DNA from: Stereum hirsutum FP-91666 SS1
Taxonomy: Eukaryota > Basidiomycota > Agaricomycetes > Russulales > Stereaceae
Direction of reading: 5' to 3'
DNA: 33,137 nt
Assembly (NCBI RefSeq): GCF_000264905.1
Contig: NW_006763137.1
Location: forward strand, 584,833-617,969
This document shows, in pieces, positions 10,607-22,082 of the stretch. Under the pieces are notes generated by a model, which saw only the letters and a program-made list of their open reading frames with translations, was not told the origin of the DNA and did no database searches. Made by a program: the position numbers and the translations under genes. How positions within the stretch are numbered: position 1 is the first letter of the stretch; every line of letters starts with the position of its first letter.

Positions 10607-13600
10607 ATGTCGTGGCCCTCGGTATACAATGCCGTTGCGGCCCTCTTGCATCCAATCACCATCCTGCACGACGCTTACCGCAATCTCACCGTTCCATTCC
10701 CTTTCAACTACTTTTCTGCTGCCATCATCTCCTACTTCAAGCTTCCCACTGTACCCCTTCTTGATGCCCCGGCTACTGTCCTGCTCATAGACGCAGCACC
10801 AGTTTGGCTTGAATTGGACACACAACCTCACTGGCCCGAGCACCGTTCGAGAGGCATATTCGAGGAAGCGATGGAGTTCATGCAAGCGGGGCTTGGTAAC
10901 ATGGTACGATACTTCTTCCGTTCGTTCTCAGACAGCGCATCTGATGCTCGTCTTTCATCTTGAAGCATCTAAGAGACAACATGGAGTGTATCGATTGTGT
11001 GTCTGTGTCCGGAGTAAATGCATTGACCATCGTGAGAACCCTTCATAATTCTTCTCTTTCATCGTCATATCAAATAATTCCACATCACTCCCCAGATCGT
11101 AACAGCGACTATTTGCGCTCTCCTGCTAGTTGTACGTCCTTGGTTCTCGTGTCGTCTTTGTGTCCGTTGTTGACCATGCCGCAGGCCTTTGTCTATGTCA
11201 AAATGCGTAGCACATCAAACACGTCATTGTCCCTCGTTCGTCTGACCCCTTTGTCCTCATTGAAGAACCCTTCTGATATGACTGGACTTTGTCAGGATGA
11301 ACTCATTCGATGCCATCTTACGGACACATCGGCACCAGCCACAGATTTCTGGTCGCTCAATTTGGCACAAGCTGCGCACGATAAAGACGACGAACCCGAG
11401 CGCCATGACACCGACGACGGCAACAAGAGCGACACTGATGACAGCCACGGTGCCACTCGATCATCGATCGAAGTCAACATTAACGTTGATGATGCCTCGA
11501 CCTGCGTAGACGCGCTCGCTACTCCTGCAGACAAGACGTCCGCCATTGACATGAACACTGGCGAAGGGGCCTACAGCGAATTCACTCTGACCTCTACTGT
11601 TTGCCAACAGAACAATGTGGATGTTGACACCTATAGTGATAACACATCGTCGTCTTCGTCACGCTCGGACGCGGTTTCGAACCATGGGTCATCTGTTATG
11701 GACGGTTTCGTCGACGCCACCGCCGAACCTAAAAACCCCTTGAGCAACGTGGGCACCCCCGATGCCGATGCTGATGCTGACCTCACGACTTTGCCTGCTT
11801 TGGAGACCGTGACAGACACAGTTGCTACCCCTACCACCAATAAGGCGTTACACGTGGAGGTCAACGTTCCGACCGACGCTGATGGGTTGGTAGTTGACGC
11901 GAATGAAGTACGTTCTTATCCCATGATCCATTGAACTTTAGTGGAATGCTGACAATTGCATAGTGTTTTACACCCCTCGATCTCTCTTCTCCACATGAGG
12001 ACCACCAAGACGCGCTCGCTACTCCTGCGGATACGGCATCCGCCTTTGACACGAGTATCGGTGAAGGGGCCTACAGCGGACCCACTTGGACTTCTACCGT
12101 CTGCCAACAGAACAACGTGGAGGTCGCCACCTATAGTGATGACACCCCGCTCTCTTCGCCATGCTCGGAAGCTGCTTCCAGCCATAGGTCTTCTGTCGTG
12201 GACAATTTCGTCGACACCGCCGCCGAACCTACAACCACCTTGGGCGACGTGCACACCCCCGATACCGTTGGTAATGCTGACCTCGTGACTTCGTCTGCGT
12301 TGGAGACCGTGACAGACACAGTTGCTTCCCCCACCGCCGATGGAGTTTTCGACATGGAGATCACGGCCAATGTCGCGACCGACGCTGGCGGGTTGACAGT
12401 TGACGCGAATGAAGTACGTCCTCGTTCCATGATTCATTCAACTTTTAGTGGAATGCTGACAATTGATAGTCTTTTGCACAGCTCGGTCTCTCTTCTCCAC
12501 ATGAGGACCAGCGATCGGACGACATTACCTTCGGAGCATACGATCCACGTCCCAACACATCTGACGTCGACAACTCTATCACCTTCGATGGACACGGTGT
12601 AAGTCCTGTCTTTTACCTCCTTTGTGCATGTTACTCAACTGCTGTTTAGAGCGTTGTCATTGTCGATGCACTGTCTGAAAGTATCCACGATGAAATGGCG
12701 TGGGAGCTTACCGGCCGAATTTCGTCCACTTCCGAAGACTCTGATGTTGTGGTACGTCTTCACGCTGCCTCTTGTGACCCCTTTAGCTTATTGAGCGTGC
12801 TCTGTTCCTTAGGACCCCGCTGATGCTGAAGTGACTTCAGAGCCCGAGCCTGTGGCACCCGGGCAGGATGTTTTCTCTCTTGACCATGTCGCCCCCGTCA
12901 CCGGACCTATGGTGCGTTTTGTTCGAGTTTTTCCAACTGCGATATATACTTACGAGTGTTGTATATCGTCCAGAATTCTCTTGAAGCTGAACCGGTTGTT
13001 GCACATAACGCGCAGGAGCCAAAACCCGATGCGACATTGGTCCCGGAACCTGCCTCCGAAGTCCATAGCACTGTCGCCGAGGTGGTAAGTCCTTTGCGAT
13101 CTTTACTCTCTTCTTCTGTTAATGATTTCTGTTAGGTCGTTCAGGACGTCTCTTCTGTGGAATCAATGTCCGAGCCTGACTGTGAATGTACTCCTGGACC
13201 AATTCTTGAAGATGCCTCTCTTCCACTCGATGGAGTAAGTAGTGAATTATGTCTCCTGCCGGTTTTAAGTGCTCAACATCAACCACTGTTACACAGAACC
13301 TGACCGATGTTCAATCCTCCGCTGAGAATGGAGGGTCGACGCTCGAAGCTGTTGACGTTCCCTCACCCTGTGACCTCTCCTCCGACTTTCCCACCTTGGA
13401 AGTTTTGACACTGGGTCCGGAATCCGAGCCTAGTGAAGCCTTGGAAATCAATCCAGAGGATGTCGCTGATGACGAACCAACTGAAGAGGGCGATATTACT
13501 GATATGCATTCATCGGCCAACCAGACACCCAATCTGTCTTCTTCAGACGTCTCCATTGAAGAGGCTCAGGACGAGGTTCAGCCTAGCGAAGAAGACTCCC

Positions 13601-16208
13601 AGGATGATGTACTTATGGATGAAGCACTTGTTGCGGAGCAGGATCTGACCGATATTGAGCTGGCCTCCTTGGACGATGTTGAGGAGAATACGCTCAATCC
13701 TGCGGACCTTCCCCTACCTGCCTCACCTGCATCCACCCACTCTTCGGAAGATTGTGTACTCGAGGTAAGTTGTTCCTGTTTTTTGACTGTCGCCAAGATA
13801 AGTGGCTCACCGTCGGTCGTCGGATTCAGGACACCTCTATCCCACCACCCTCCCACGATTCAACGACAGACACTACTGAGACAACGGCCCTGATCGACAC
13901 CTCTGAAACGCAGGCCGATCACTTAACCATACCCGAGGATGACCAGATGTCTGTTTGTGATGATACCGTTTCATCGGATGCCCTCGCTGACTTAGTGGAC
14001 TCAACTTTTGCGGAGACTACGAGGCAATCGGTGTGTCTCTACCTTCATTCTCAGCTTGTTTATATCGGTCTAACACGTAGTATCTAGGACCCTGTCGAAC
14101 CAGTTCCTCCCCTCGCATCCCCCGTTGGACCGGCGCCTTTGTCTCCCCTGGCCACACCTGTCATCGAAATTCCTGAGCTTGCCAGGGCCTGTGGTGAGAG
14201 TACCGTTCAGGAGGCCTTACATTCACCCACCACTGCCCCTGAAGATGCGCCTACTTTGGTTTCTCCGATCATCCGTACTGCAGAGCCAATATTCGAGGGC
14301 GTGTCGCCTCTGGCCTCGCCTGTCGCTGAAACCACCGAATCGCTCGGGCCGGCCGTGGAAGATGGTGTTCCGACATCATCGCCCGTGCTGTGCGCCGTTT
14401 CCGGACATCCAGCTCTTTCGGTATCCCCTGTCGTCGAGATTGCTGCGCTCACCAAGCCCGCCGCCGAGCTCATCCCGGAACCTTCACCCTCACCCCGTGT
14501 TGTTGCCGAGCAGTCTTCATCCGTGGCTTCACCAAGTATTGGGGAACCAGAGCTGATCAGTGAACAAATCGAGGATGTTGTTTCTGAATCCCTGCCTACT
14601 ACGTGGGCTATTGCAGAGGACACACCTTCTTTGACGTCTCCAGTCCTCGCCGATGTCGAACCTACTGAGAGTGTCGTTTTGGAACCCTCCTCGTCTCCGT
14701 GTGCCTCGGGAGAGCTTTCACTACCTCCTTTGGTTTCGCCTTCAATAGAAGCCGCCGAGGTTCTGAGTGGACCCGCCGAGGAAGTTGTTTCCGTGCCATC
14801 GCCTTCACTCCCCGCAGATACACCCCTTCCGACTTCCCCCGTGCCCCAAATTATCCAGGAAGCCAACCAGGTCGCTGACGAGGTCCATTCGGAATCTCTG
14901 CCTTCGCTGACCACCGTTTCAACCACTCCGCTTGTTGTGGCTTTGCCAGTCGTCGAAACTCCGGAATTGCTTACTGAAGGCCTCACGTCGGAATTACCAT
15001 CTGTCCAAGCGCCCATGTCTCCCGCTCTATCCCCACTCGTCGCGAGCAATGAGGTGGCTAGTGAACGTACTGAAGATGAACCAGAATCTACGCTTCTAAC
15101 TCCGATAGCTGCCATGGTGGACATCCAAGCACCGGTTTCAGATTCATTGGAATCGTCCTGGATTACTGTCCCAACAGAGGCAACAACAGATAGTACCCCG
15201 GATAGCAAGACTCCATTCACAGACCCGATGTTGGACGAGCTGAAGATTTGTGGTGATACCGAGTCGGTCGTACCTACGGCTACAGATACGGCGCCTGCTC
15301 CCGCAATGCCGCTGGACGATCCCACAGCCGCACCGACCATGGATGCCCGTGCACTCGATCTCATTCATCCGCTTCAGGTCGAGGAACTTGCTCTGTCAAC
15401 ATCCCAATCTGCGACCGGTCCCGAGACTGTTGCCCTTGGATCTAACGTCTCTACACCCGTCGAATGCCCGAAGCCGTCCGACTCGGCGGGGTCAGCGTCA
15501 GCCTCTCCTGATCGAATCCTCTCCCCAGATGTTCCCACAATGAGCTCCCCGACTACTGACTGCGCTACGTCGTTCTCTCCTGCGTCTTCTACTTCCTCGT
15601 CTTCCAGAGCGTCTTCTGCCTCCTCTTCTGGGGGTTCTTATTCATCTTCCTCTACCAATGGACGTGTTCCCGAGGGTTGGATCTACACTCATCGCGCGAC
15701 GGAGGGCGATCAAAAAGACCGTATTTGTACGTCAGCCATGGGGTGTCCTCGAATGGAGCAGAGATCTCCTGAGGATTGCAGATTCGGTTTGTGGCACCCG
15801 CCTGTTGTCTGCGAGATGATATGCAAGGGGCTTCACTGCAATAAGGGCGACGTTTGCTCTGAAGAATTCCGCCATAATATTCCAGAGTCTCTCGCCAAGA
15901 CTCAGCCACCAAGGACCGTTTGTCCGCACAGGATGCCAGAAGAATCGTGTCCGACGTGGCCCAGGTGCCAGTACAGGTCTCACAAGACGTTAGAGGAGTG
16001 GCTCGAGGAATGGGAAGCCTTTGAGAAGGAGGTATATCTTTGGGAGGTATGTGCACAATTTCCTGTCGAATTCTTCAATGCAAAGGCTGAACTAAGTCCT
16101 ATTTTTCAGAGTGGCGATCCTGACAGTCACTTGCGGTGGCCATCCCAACCGAAGAATAAAAGGAAGCACGCGCGGCAGTCTAAGAGGGCACCGACGACCA
16201 GGACGTGA
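10607..16208 (+). CDS. Unknown-family membrane-anchored Ser/Thr/Pro-rich protein with Cys/His knuckles, paralogue 2
   Basis: Fourteen exons fit: 10607-10903, 10966-11031, 11096-11131, 11185-11907, 11964-12413, 12470-12598, 12650-12751, 12813-12911, 12974-13084, 13136-13234, 13297-13764, 13830-14030, 14088-16046 and 16110-16208, for 1612 aa. All introns are phase 0. The N-terminus shares FKLPTVPLLDAPA and PHWPE with the gene at 4065. A membrane helix (IVTATICALLLVAFVYVKM) starts at residue 122. Residues 140-1470 are acidic and Ser/Thr/Pro-rich, and exon 13 has a degenerate repeat built on SPxxE. Residues 1474-1559 carry three C-x-C-x-C-x-H groups, followed by an acidic helix and a basic tail (PKNKRKHARQSKRA). 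Exons 4 and 5 are tandem duplicates. Exon 2 borders were chosen by phase. A 60-nt in-frame candidate intron (11236-11295) and the 63-nt in-frame intron 16047-16109 leave those joins uncertain. Function is unknown. Confidence 0.72.
11509..12510 (+). repeat. Tandem duplication of about 500 bp spanning exon, intron and next-exon start
   Basis: Copy 1 runs from 11509 to about 12008 and copy 2 from 12009 to about 12510. Both begin GACGCGCTCGCTACTCCTGC, contain STVCQQNN, ALETVTDTVA and VDANE in the protein, then a 56-nt intron (11908-11963 and 12414-12469) sharing AGTGGAATGCTGACAATTG, then SSPHED in the next exon. The copies have diverged by many substitutions and small in-frame indels (the donor sites are 506 bp apart), so the duplication is not recent but both reading frames were kept. 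Confidence 0.9.
15726..15983 (+). other. Region encoding three Cys3His-like knuckles
   Basis: Residues 1474-1559 of the protein at 10607 hold C-x5-C-x10-C-x5-H, C-x8-C-x5-C-x5-H and C-x8-C-x5-C-x4-H. The last two are close to the CCCH zinc-finger spacing C-x8-C-x5-C-x3-H but longer before the His. RNA or metal binding is an inference from spacing alone. Confidence 0.55.
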
Positions 16209-17787
16209 TATCGTCTAGGTTATTCAGTGTTGCTCCTTCGTTACTCCGAGTGGATACTCTGCCATGTTTGCCCCTGATTTAGTTCCGTATACTTCCCTCT
16301 TCGAAGTTGAATCGTACTACTATTGTTACACCGTTGCTCCATACGGTCCTTAGGTTGTAGCCTAATATGTGCGTGTGGTTCTCTTCTGACCGGAATGCAA
16401 GGAGCACCTCGTTCGCTACGATGTACAATTATATATATTACTTAGTTCGTTGAACTTCATTGTAAATAGAAATCGTTTGAGCTTGTCCTCACTTGAACTG
16501 TGGCGCCAAGTGGCACACGTGAAGCCTTTGAGCGTGGGGATGCAAGACCAAAATGGAAAGGCCGTCGTGACCGCACTGTTTGCGAACACGAGGTGACTCG
16601 AATGTCTCCCGCACTCTGGAGCGACTCGACGAATCTCAACTCCTAGTCGCATTGTTTTTAGATCTCGACGTCTATGCTCCCGCTATCGACGTCCATTGAA
16701 ATTCAGGATAAAGCATTCAGAATCCAATCGACGGTGAGAGACGAATTGAACTCCTCCTGGTGGCCGCGACTTCCAGCTGCCCTAGCCTAGACTTCCGAGT
16801 CTCAAGACTCGAGGAGGCTATCGCAGACACCGGGCGGTCTGCTACTTTTCTGACCTGCAATTTTCCTGTTTACCCGCTCATGCCCTGTTATTATCTGCCT
16901 CGATCTATCCGTTGTACACCGCTGATCGCAGAGCCGTGAGATGGAAAAAAGGTATATTAGCTGCATCATGGGTCACCGCGCCCATGCCGCCATGGCCAGG
17001 GCATTCTCATGCACGCCGAACGAGAGAAAACGGTTCACTATTTGCATGGAATGTTGTGGTTTAAACTCTCGTAGGACCTCCTTGTATCCTTTCGAGAGTT
17101 TGGGGACCGCTCTGTTTCCCATAGATTGTATCCGTTCTTGTTGCACCAATGATCCGCGGGGTGACAGACCCGTTTTTAGGCCATCAATACCTCACTGAGC
17201 CAACAAACTTCTACTCGTTCGTTCTTCTGTTTCCCCGGTTCGCGGATACACGGCGTTCGTGGCAACGCCAGGAAGCCTCTCCACCCCTACCCGTTTGGCG
17301 TCATTCCTCAGCAGGCCTTGTTCGGTTGTTCGATGGTCGGCGTCTCACGGAGCCCTGCTCCCCCCGTGAGCTTCATCTTACTCGAGGAAATACCCTTGAC
17401 GCTCGATTAGTATGCACGCCTCCGCAACGCTCTCAGCGTCCCGCTGGGCTTGTTCGGTGTCCGTGACTCAGCACCTGTGCGCGCGAGCAAGCTAACTGAA
17501 TGACATTGCCTTAGGTAGCAGTGCTGACCCGGTCATTCACTGATGAACCGCAGCCACACAAGGACAGTCAAGCTGGGAGATCTAGGCGTGGGGATAAAGT
17601 TGGCACACACGATGGCCGCGAGCATCAGGCCGGTATAGCTGAGTCGTGACGAGGCCGGGATGGGTGACATGTCATCCTGATCGGCCGTGGGAGCGGTTGA
17701 TTCCTCTGTCATACATATACGAGGCTCTTCCAGCCTCTGAAGTACCTTGGCAGCACATTCGATCGCTCAATAGCACCATACTTCGCC
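16209..17787. other. Intergenic region, no gene recognised
   Basis: No frame of convincing protein character is present on either strand. The left part looks like 3' flank of the preceding gene. Open frames such as 17149-17466 have no intron pattern or recognisable motif. The last 80 bp would contain the promoter of the pirin-like gene (ATACATATACGAGG near 17712). Confidence 0.5.
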
Positions 17788-18862
17788 ATGAACCAACTTG
17801 GTCCCAACACGAAGCCCATTCAGCTCTTTTCTCGTCCCAACGTCCAACGGGATCATATCGACTATGGCTCATTGAAGACATTCCAGACTTTTACTGCTGA
17901 AGAGTAGGTGACTCCTCACATAACCCACGAATTTGCTACGCTGACTAACGAGTTGGTCGGAACTAGCATCGCCAAAGATGGAACGACGTTCGGTTGCCTG
18001 TGCGTCTTTGCTGAGGATTATGTGGCGGCACCAGCTCGCTGTGGCCTGCAGCCGCACGGTGAACTAGAGATGATGACCTACATCGTTTCGGGGGAACTTC
18101 GACGGTACGTCATGACTACTTGCGTGAACTTACCACCAAATCTCCGGCTCCTCGACGCTGCTCAGTATTGAGCGTCTATCACTCCACGAACTGACTCTGC
18201 CTTCAAGCAGCTCGGAGGCTTCGGGCGACGTCGATGTTTTGAAGAGTGGGGATATGCTTGTGTGCTCTGCTTCAAGGGGCATTTGGTACGAAGAGAATGG
18301 GAATAAGAGTCAGGACGTCCATCTCATCCGGATTTGGAGCAAACCAGGTTCTTGCGATCCTTCTCCGAAGTCACAACGCCGGTAAGCTTGTTAACCCGCC
18401 ATAAATGAATCTTTTCAGGTGTTGAAAACATTTTTCTACTCTGTTAGACACTATTCTGCAGCCGAGAAACGTGATAAATTGCTTCAGGTCATCTCACCTG
18501 CACGTCAGACTTCAACAACAACGAAATCTGTGCCGGCCCAGTCCTCTTTGTCCGTCTATACTTCGCTGCTCTCCACGGGATTGAGACTTCGCCACAACTT
18601 TGATTGCGAAGAGAAGAAGGCTTGTAAAGTCTACGTGCATGTAGTGCAGTCATCGGGATACAACCCAGGTGTAGCAAAGGGTGCATCGGTCAAAGTCTCT
18701 GTGTCGGGCGGGTATGATTCAAAGGGGAGCACAGCTCGAGAGGGTGAGGTATTGCTTCGAGAGGGAGACGGTGCCTGTCTAGTTAGCAACATCGGTGCAG
18801 AGCTGACATTCGAGAACATTGGGGATCGGGATGCCGAGGTGTTCGTTCTGCGAGTGAGTTGA
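17788..18862 (+). CDS. Pirin-like cupin protein with incomplete metal site
   Basis: Four exons (17788-17903, 17967-18104, 18211-18381, 18448-18862) give 279 aa, near the usual length of about 290. All three introns are phase 2. Pirin landmarks are IDYGSLKTFQTF (start of the N-terminal cupin), FAEDYVAA, LQPHGELEMMTYIVSGEL, SGDMLVCSASRGIWYEEN, RIWSKPG, RHYSAAEKRDK and a C-terminal cupin with LREGDGACL. Pirins are nuclear or cytosolic iron-binding cupins acting as transcription cofactors, and some have quercetinase activity. Human pirin binds iron with His56, His58, His101 and Glu103. Here the equivalent positions read Gln, His, Tyr and Glu, so two ligands are missing and metal binding is doubtful. 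The acceptor at 18447 was preferred over 18418 because it keeps the frame and yields RHYSAAEK. Confidence 0.88.
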
Positions 18863-19205
18863 GCTGGTCTTGGCATGTTGGTGTACGATTACCCTACTGT
18901 ACGATAGCGATTGCTCCCTAGTATTGCACGAAGTCGCATTCCCGCCCGAACTATAGCTTCCATCCTGTATTTAATTAGGCATAGTCAACTGACACGCATG
19001 GAGGTGTGGATGAAGAGCGGACAGCCGTGTAATGCAGAAGTGTGCTGCCCCTGCGATTGCGACCGTAACAGAACGAGAACTCATCTAAGCATCCAAGTGA
19101 AATACAGACTAAATACAAACAAATAGAGCAAGAATCAAATACAATGCGATAGACTAAGTAAACCTAACTAAAACCCAATGTAGAACGAGATCTAAAAATT
19201 TGAGT
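18863..19205. other. Convergent 3' intergenic spacer
   Basis: This spacer separates the 3' ends of the plus-strand pirin-like gene and the minus-strand BTB gene. It becomes A-rich toward 19100-19200. I see no gene or structured element in it. Confidence 0.6.
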
Positions 19206-20334
19206 TCACGCACTTGCCGCGTCCCCTCTCCCATTCCCTTGGCCAGCATTGACACTGTCACCCTCCACATCCCCTAAACGCAACTGACTAAACCTCGGAA
19301 TATTACCTACCTTCTCCTCCACATCACTGTACCACTTCTGCAACTGCTCCCTACAGCACTCCTTTGCGCAATGCGGCTTCATCAGTGCGACCAACTCCTT
19401 AAGTCGCTCCGCCATCAGGTTCTCTGGTTTGCCCCCGAGAGCGCGAAGGATCATGGCACAGGCGTTGAGCCAATCCGTATCACAGACCGTCCATTTGCGA
19501 GTGTCATGCTCAAAGTGTGTGGTTTCCGTCAAAGCGGTGGCATATTGAAGGGTCAGCAGCCAGTGTTCTTGGTACTTGACCTGTTGGTGTCGAGTTGACA
19601 GTGTGATACGGATGATGTGGCGGTGGCGTAAAAGACGGTCTATTCAGTAGGACGCTTGAAAGAGAACAGAAATGCTACGTACCCAAAGGGAAAATGTTTC
19701 GTACGAAAGGGCCTTCATTACCTGCGAGACTGGCATGCCAATTGCGAGAGGGGCCGCTTCGTCCGCTAACGCGCAGTAATCATGTCGTGTGGCGTATTCG
19801 AGAACTTCGAGAGGTTGGCGTTTCAAGGCATTCCTTTTCAATCATTTTACCTATGAACATCCACATCTATCCATCGAGTACTGCGTGGGCGTACCTCATG
19901 TGTATCCTGCACACCTCCATCGCCGCATAAACCTGATATTTCTCCGCCGCTTCTGCCAATTTCGCCAGTTCTTCATACCCGACTCCATCCAGACATGGAT
20001 ATGATCGTGGGTATACGTGCTGGAACAAAAGATCTAATGTGTGCGTGGTCTCCGAGAGGGGTATAAGCTCATGTGACTTTGGAAGGTCGAGGGAGGAGGG
20101 AGGGAATCCTTCGGCGTGAGAGTCCAAGTGTGCACGGTGCACTCGGAAGATGACTTTGTCGGAAGAGAGAAAGGATATGTCTGCATCCGGAGAATTGACT
20201 GGAATATAAGGAGTGGGGCCCAATATGTAGTCAAATGAGTAAGGTCGCCTGTGAACTCAGCGGAACAGTGAAGCATAGAAGAGTGACTCACATCGACCAG
20301 AGACCTGAGCAGAGTCAACTTCGAACTCACGCAT
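19206..20334 (-). CDS. BTB/POZ domain protein, copy 1
   Basis: Four exons on the minus strand (20334-20292, 20198-19895, 19833-19683, 19580-19206) give 290 aa with intron phases 1, 2 and 0. The BTB fold starts at FNSPDADISFLSSDKVIFRV and includes ETTHTLDLLFQHVYPRSYP and ELAKLAEAAEKYQVYAAMEV, the usual pattern of the large Agaricomycete BTB family. Exon B (LEVLEYATRHDY, ADEAAPLAIG) and exon C (W..YQEHWLLTLQYA, Cys-rich CAKECCREQLQKWY) match the conserved tail of these proteins. The ATG at 20334 was chosen because a short first exon splices with GTGAGT in the right phase, and A/T-rich TATA-like sequence lies about 90 bp upstream. BTB proteins usually dimerise or act as cullin adaptors; the partner is unknown. 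The second copy lies about 1.7 kb upstream. Confidence 0.9.
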
Positions 20335-22082
20335 CGTGTTTTCGCGGAGGGGACACTGTGAGGGGTATATGGTCGGCGAGATGGCAGTCAGCAGAAGACG
20401 GCCCTGCAATGCCTCTGGAATATAAAGGCATCCGAGCGATACGCTCGCGTAGCTCGTTGCCAGCGGCTGTGGGTACTGTACTTTTTCGCGCAGAAGTTCA
20501 CGCCACCGCCCCTCGGCTGTTGCCGAGATGACATAATCCATCTGTGTCCCGGTTCGCAGACGTGGTGGGACAAGGGACAACGTTCCTCAATTTCGACTGT
20601 TTTCTATGATATTGCCATCTATCATGGATTTACAGCCATAAATATTTGCCTGTGGGTTAATTGAAATGACGGAATAACAGGCTTAAGCTCAAAACTTAGC
20701 TTGAAGGGCTTGCAGAGGACAAATTGGAAGCATTGTGATTATTCTTGTATTTTGGACATGTTTTACTTTGTCCCGTTTACATGTTCATTTCAGGTCAACG
20801 CTGTGGGACTGTCCCAGGGCACAGGTTCGTTCGTGACCCCCCTGGGACGCGGGACACGAACTTCTGCCCGAAAAACTACAGTACTGTATCTCTCGTGGTC
20901 GTTGACCCCGATACCGGCGGGAGTCCGATAGTGTTAGCGCCAATCCTTCCGAGCGGACCTGATCTTTCCGAGATGTAGCCTGGTGTATGAGGGCGTATGA
21001 GAAGCGAAATACTTTGGAAAAACTGGTTATCGGAAAGGCATTTGTAAAGTCAAAATTGCCAAAATGTGCTGTCTCCTAACGAACTTCCAACGCAAGGCCC
21101 GAACAGATGACAGGACAAGACGAGGCCTCAGTGACAATGGCAAGGATCCTTACCATACTTCCGATGGCGTTCAACAGGAGTGAGGGTAAACGTTGTTGTA
21201 AAATCCAGAGGGATCGGAGCCTATCGGAGCTGTCCGAAACTTCCGGATGAAGGCGCCACCGCCACACCAAACAAGTGCGCAATTATCATGGAAAATGCTA
21301 CAATATAAGTATGAGGGTAAAAAGTAAAATATTTCTCACATGACGCCGAGTTTGCACATTCACGGCCTGTAACTGAGGACAGATAAAAAGTCTGACACGG
21401 TATTGGACGCAGTGGAGAGGGACATTGAGGGGAATGAACATCAAAAGCTCGTCTGTTACTACTTACCGCCGAAGGACCTGAAAGCTCAGATATATATACG
21501 ACTCTACCTCGGGTGTAGATTCGCATCGAGCTCTTGATTTTGTTATCCGTTAAAGAGTCGTGTGCAGGCACTGCAAAGGCATACCTAAATATGGACATGT
21601 CTTTGCGTGAGAGCCCGCGATGGTTGACGATCAGCTCGGAGCACGCTTGGGATACTTAGTCTCACTGTGGCCTATCTTACTTACTCTCCATTGTGATGGT
21701 ACCAAGATCGACACTTGAGGACCGGAGCAGATATTAAGTAGTAGTAGGTAGACATACGGCCAACAGGAGGGTTCAAGTGTACAACTCCAAGTACCATCGC
21801 ACGAATATATCGTTTGCTTACACAAGCTCCACGATATTCGTGATGTATCGTCAGGCTGGGACATGTTGGCTATGTTCGTAACTATCCGATGTCTACATGG
21901 CGCATCTGAGCGTTCGGAAAGATGGTGTCCGAACCACGGTCGCCGCCACAACACCTCCAGCCTTTGAACATGTAACAGTGTTTGAGAAACGGAGCATCCA
22001 AGACAAGTCACTGCGATTGTGAGGTATAGGAGATGATACGAAAGGGGTCATGCCTGGTTGAATATTGAAAAAAAGGATCACT
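20335..22082. other. Intergenic region between the BTB genes
   Basis: This holds the promoter of the first BTB gene at its left end and the 3' flank of the second at its right end. Minus-strand frames at 21221-21598 and 21631-22011 have no recognised motif. A TATATATA stretch lies near 21490. No RNA gene was seen. Confidence 0.5.

Noticed and set aside
14207..15364. 385-codon minus-strand open frame
   Set aside because: It is antisense to the large Ser/Thr/Pro-rich exon at 14088-16046. The plus strand has splice junctions at both ends of that exon and a consistent frame; the minus frame is a composition artefact.
17149..17466. 106-codon plus-strand frame
   Set aside because: No motif, no intron pattern and no promoter; composition is that of intergenic sequence.
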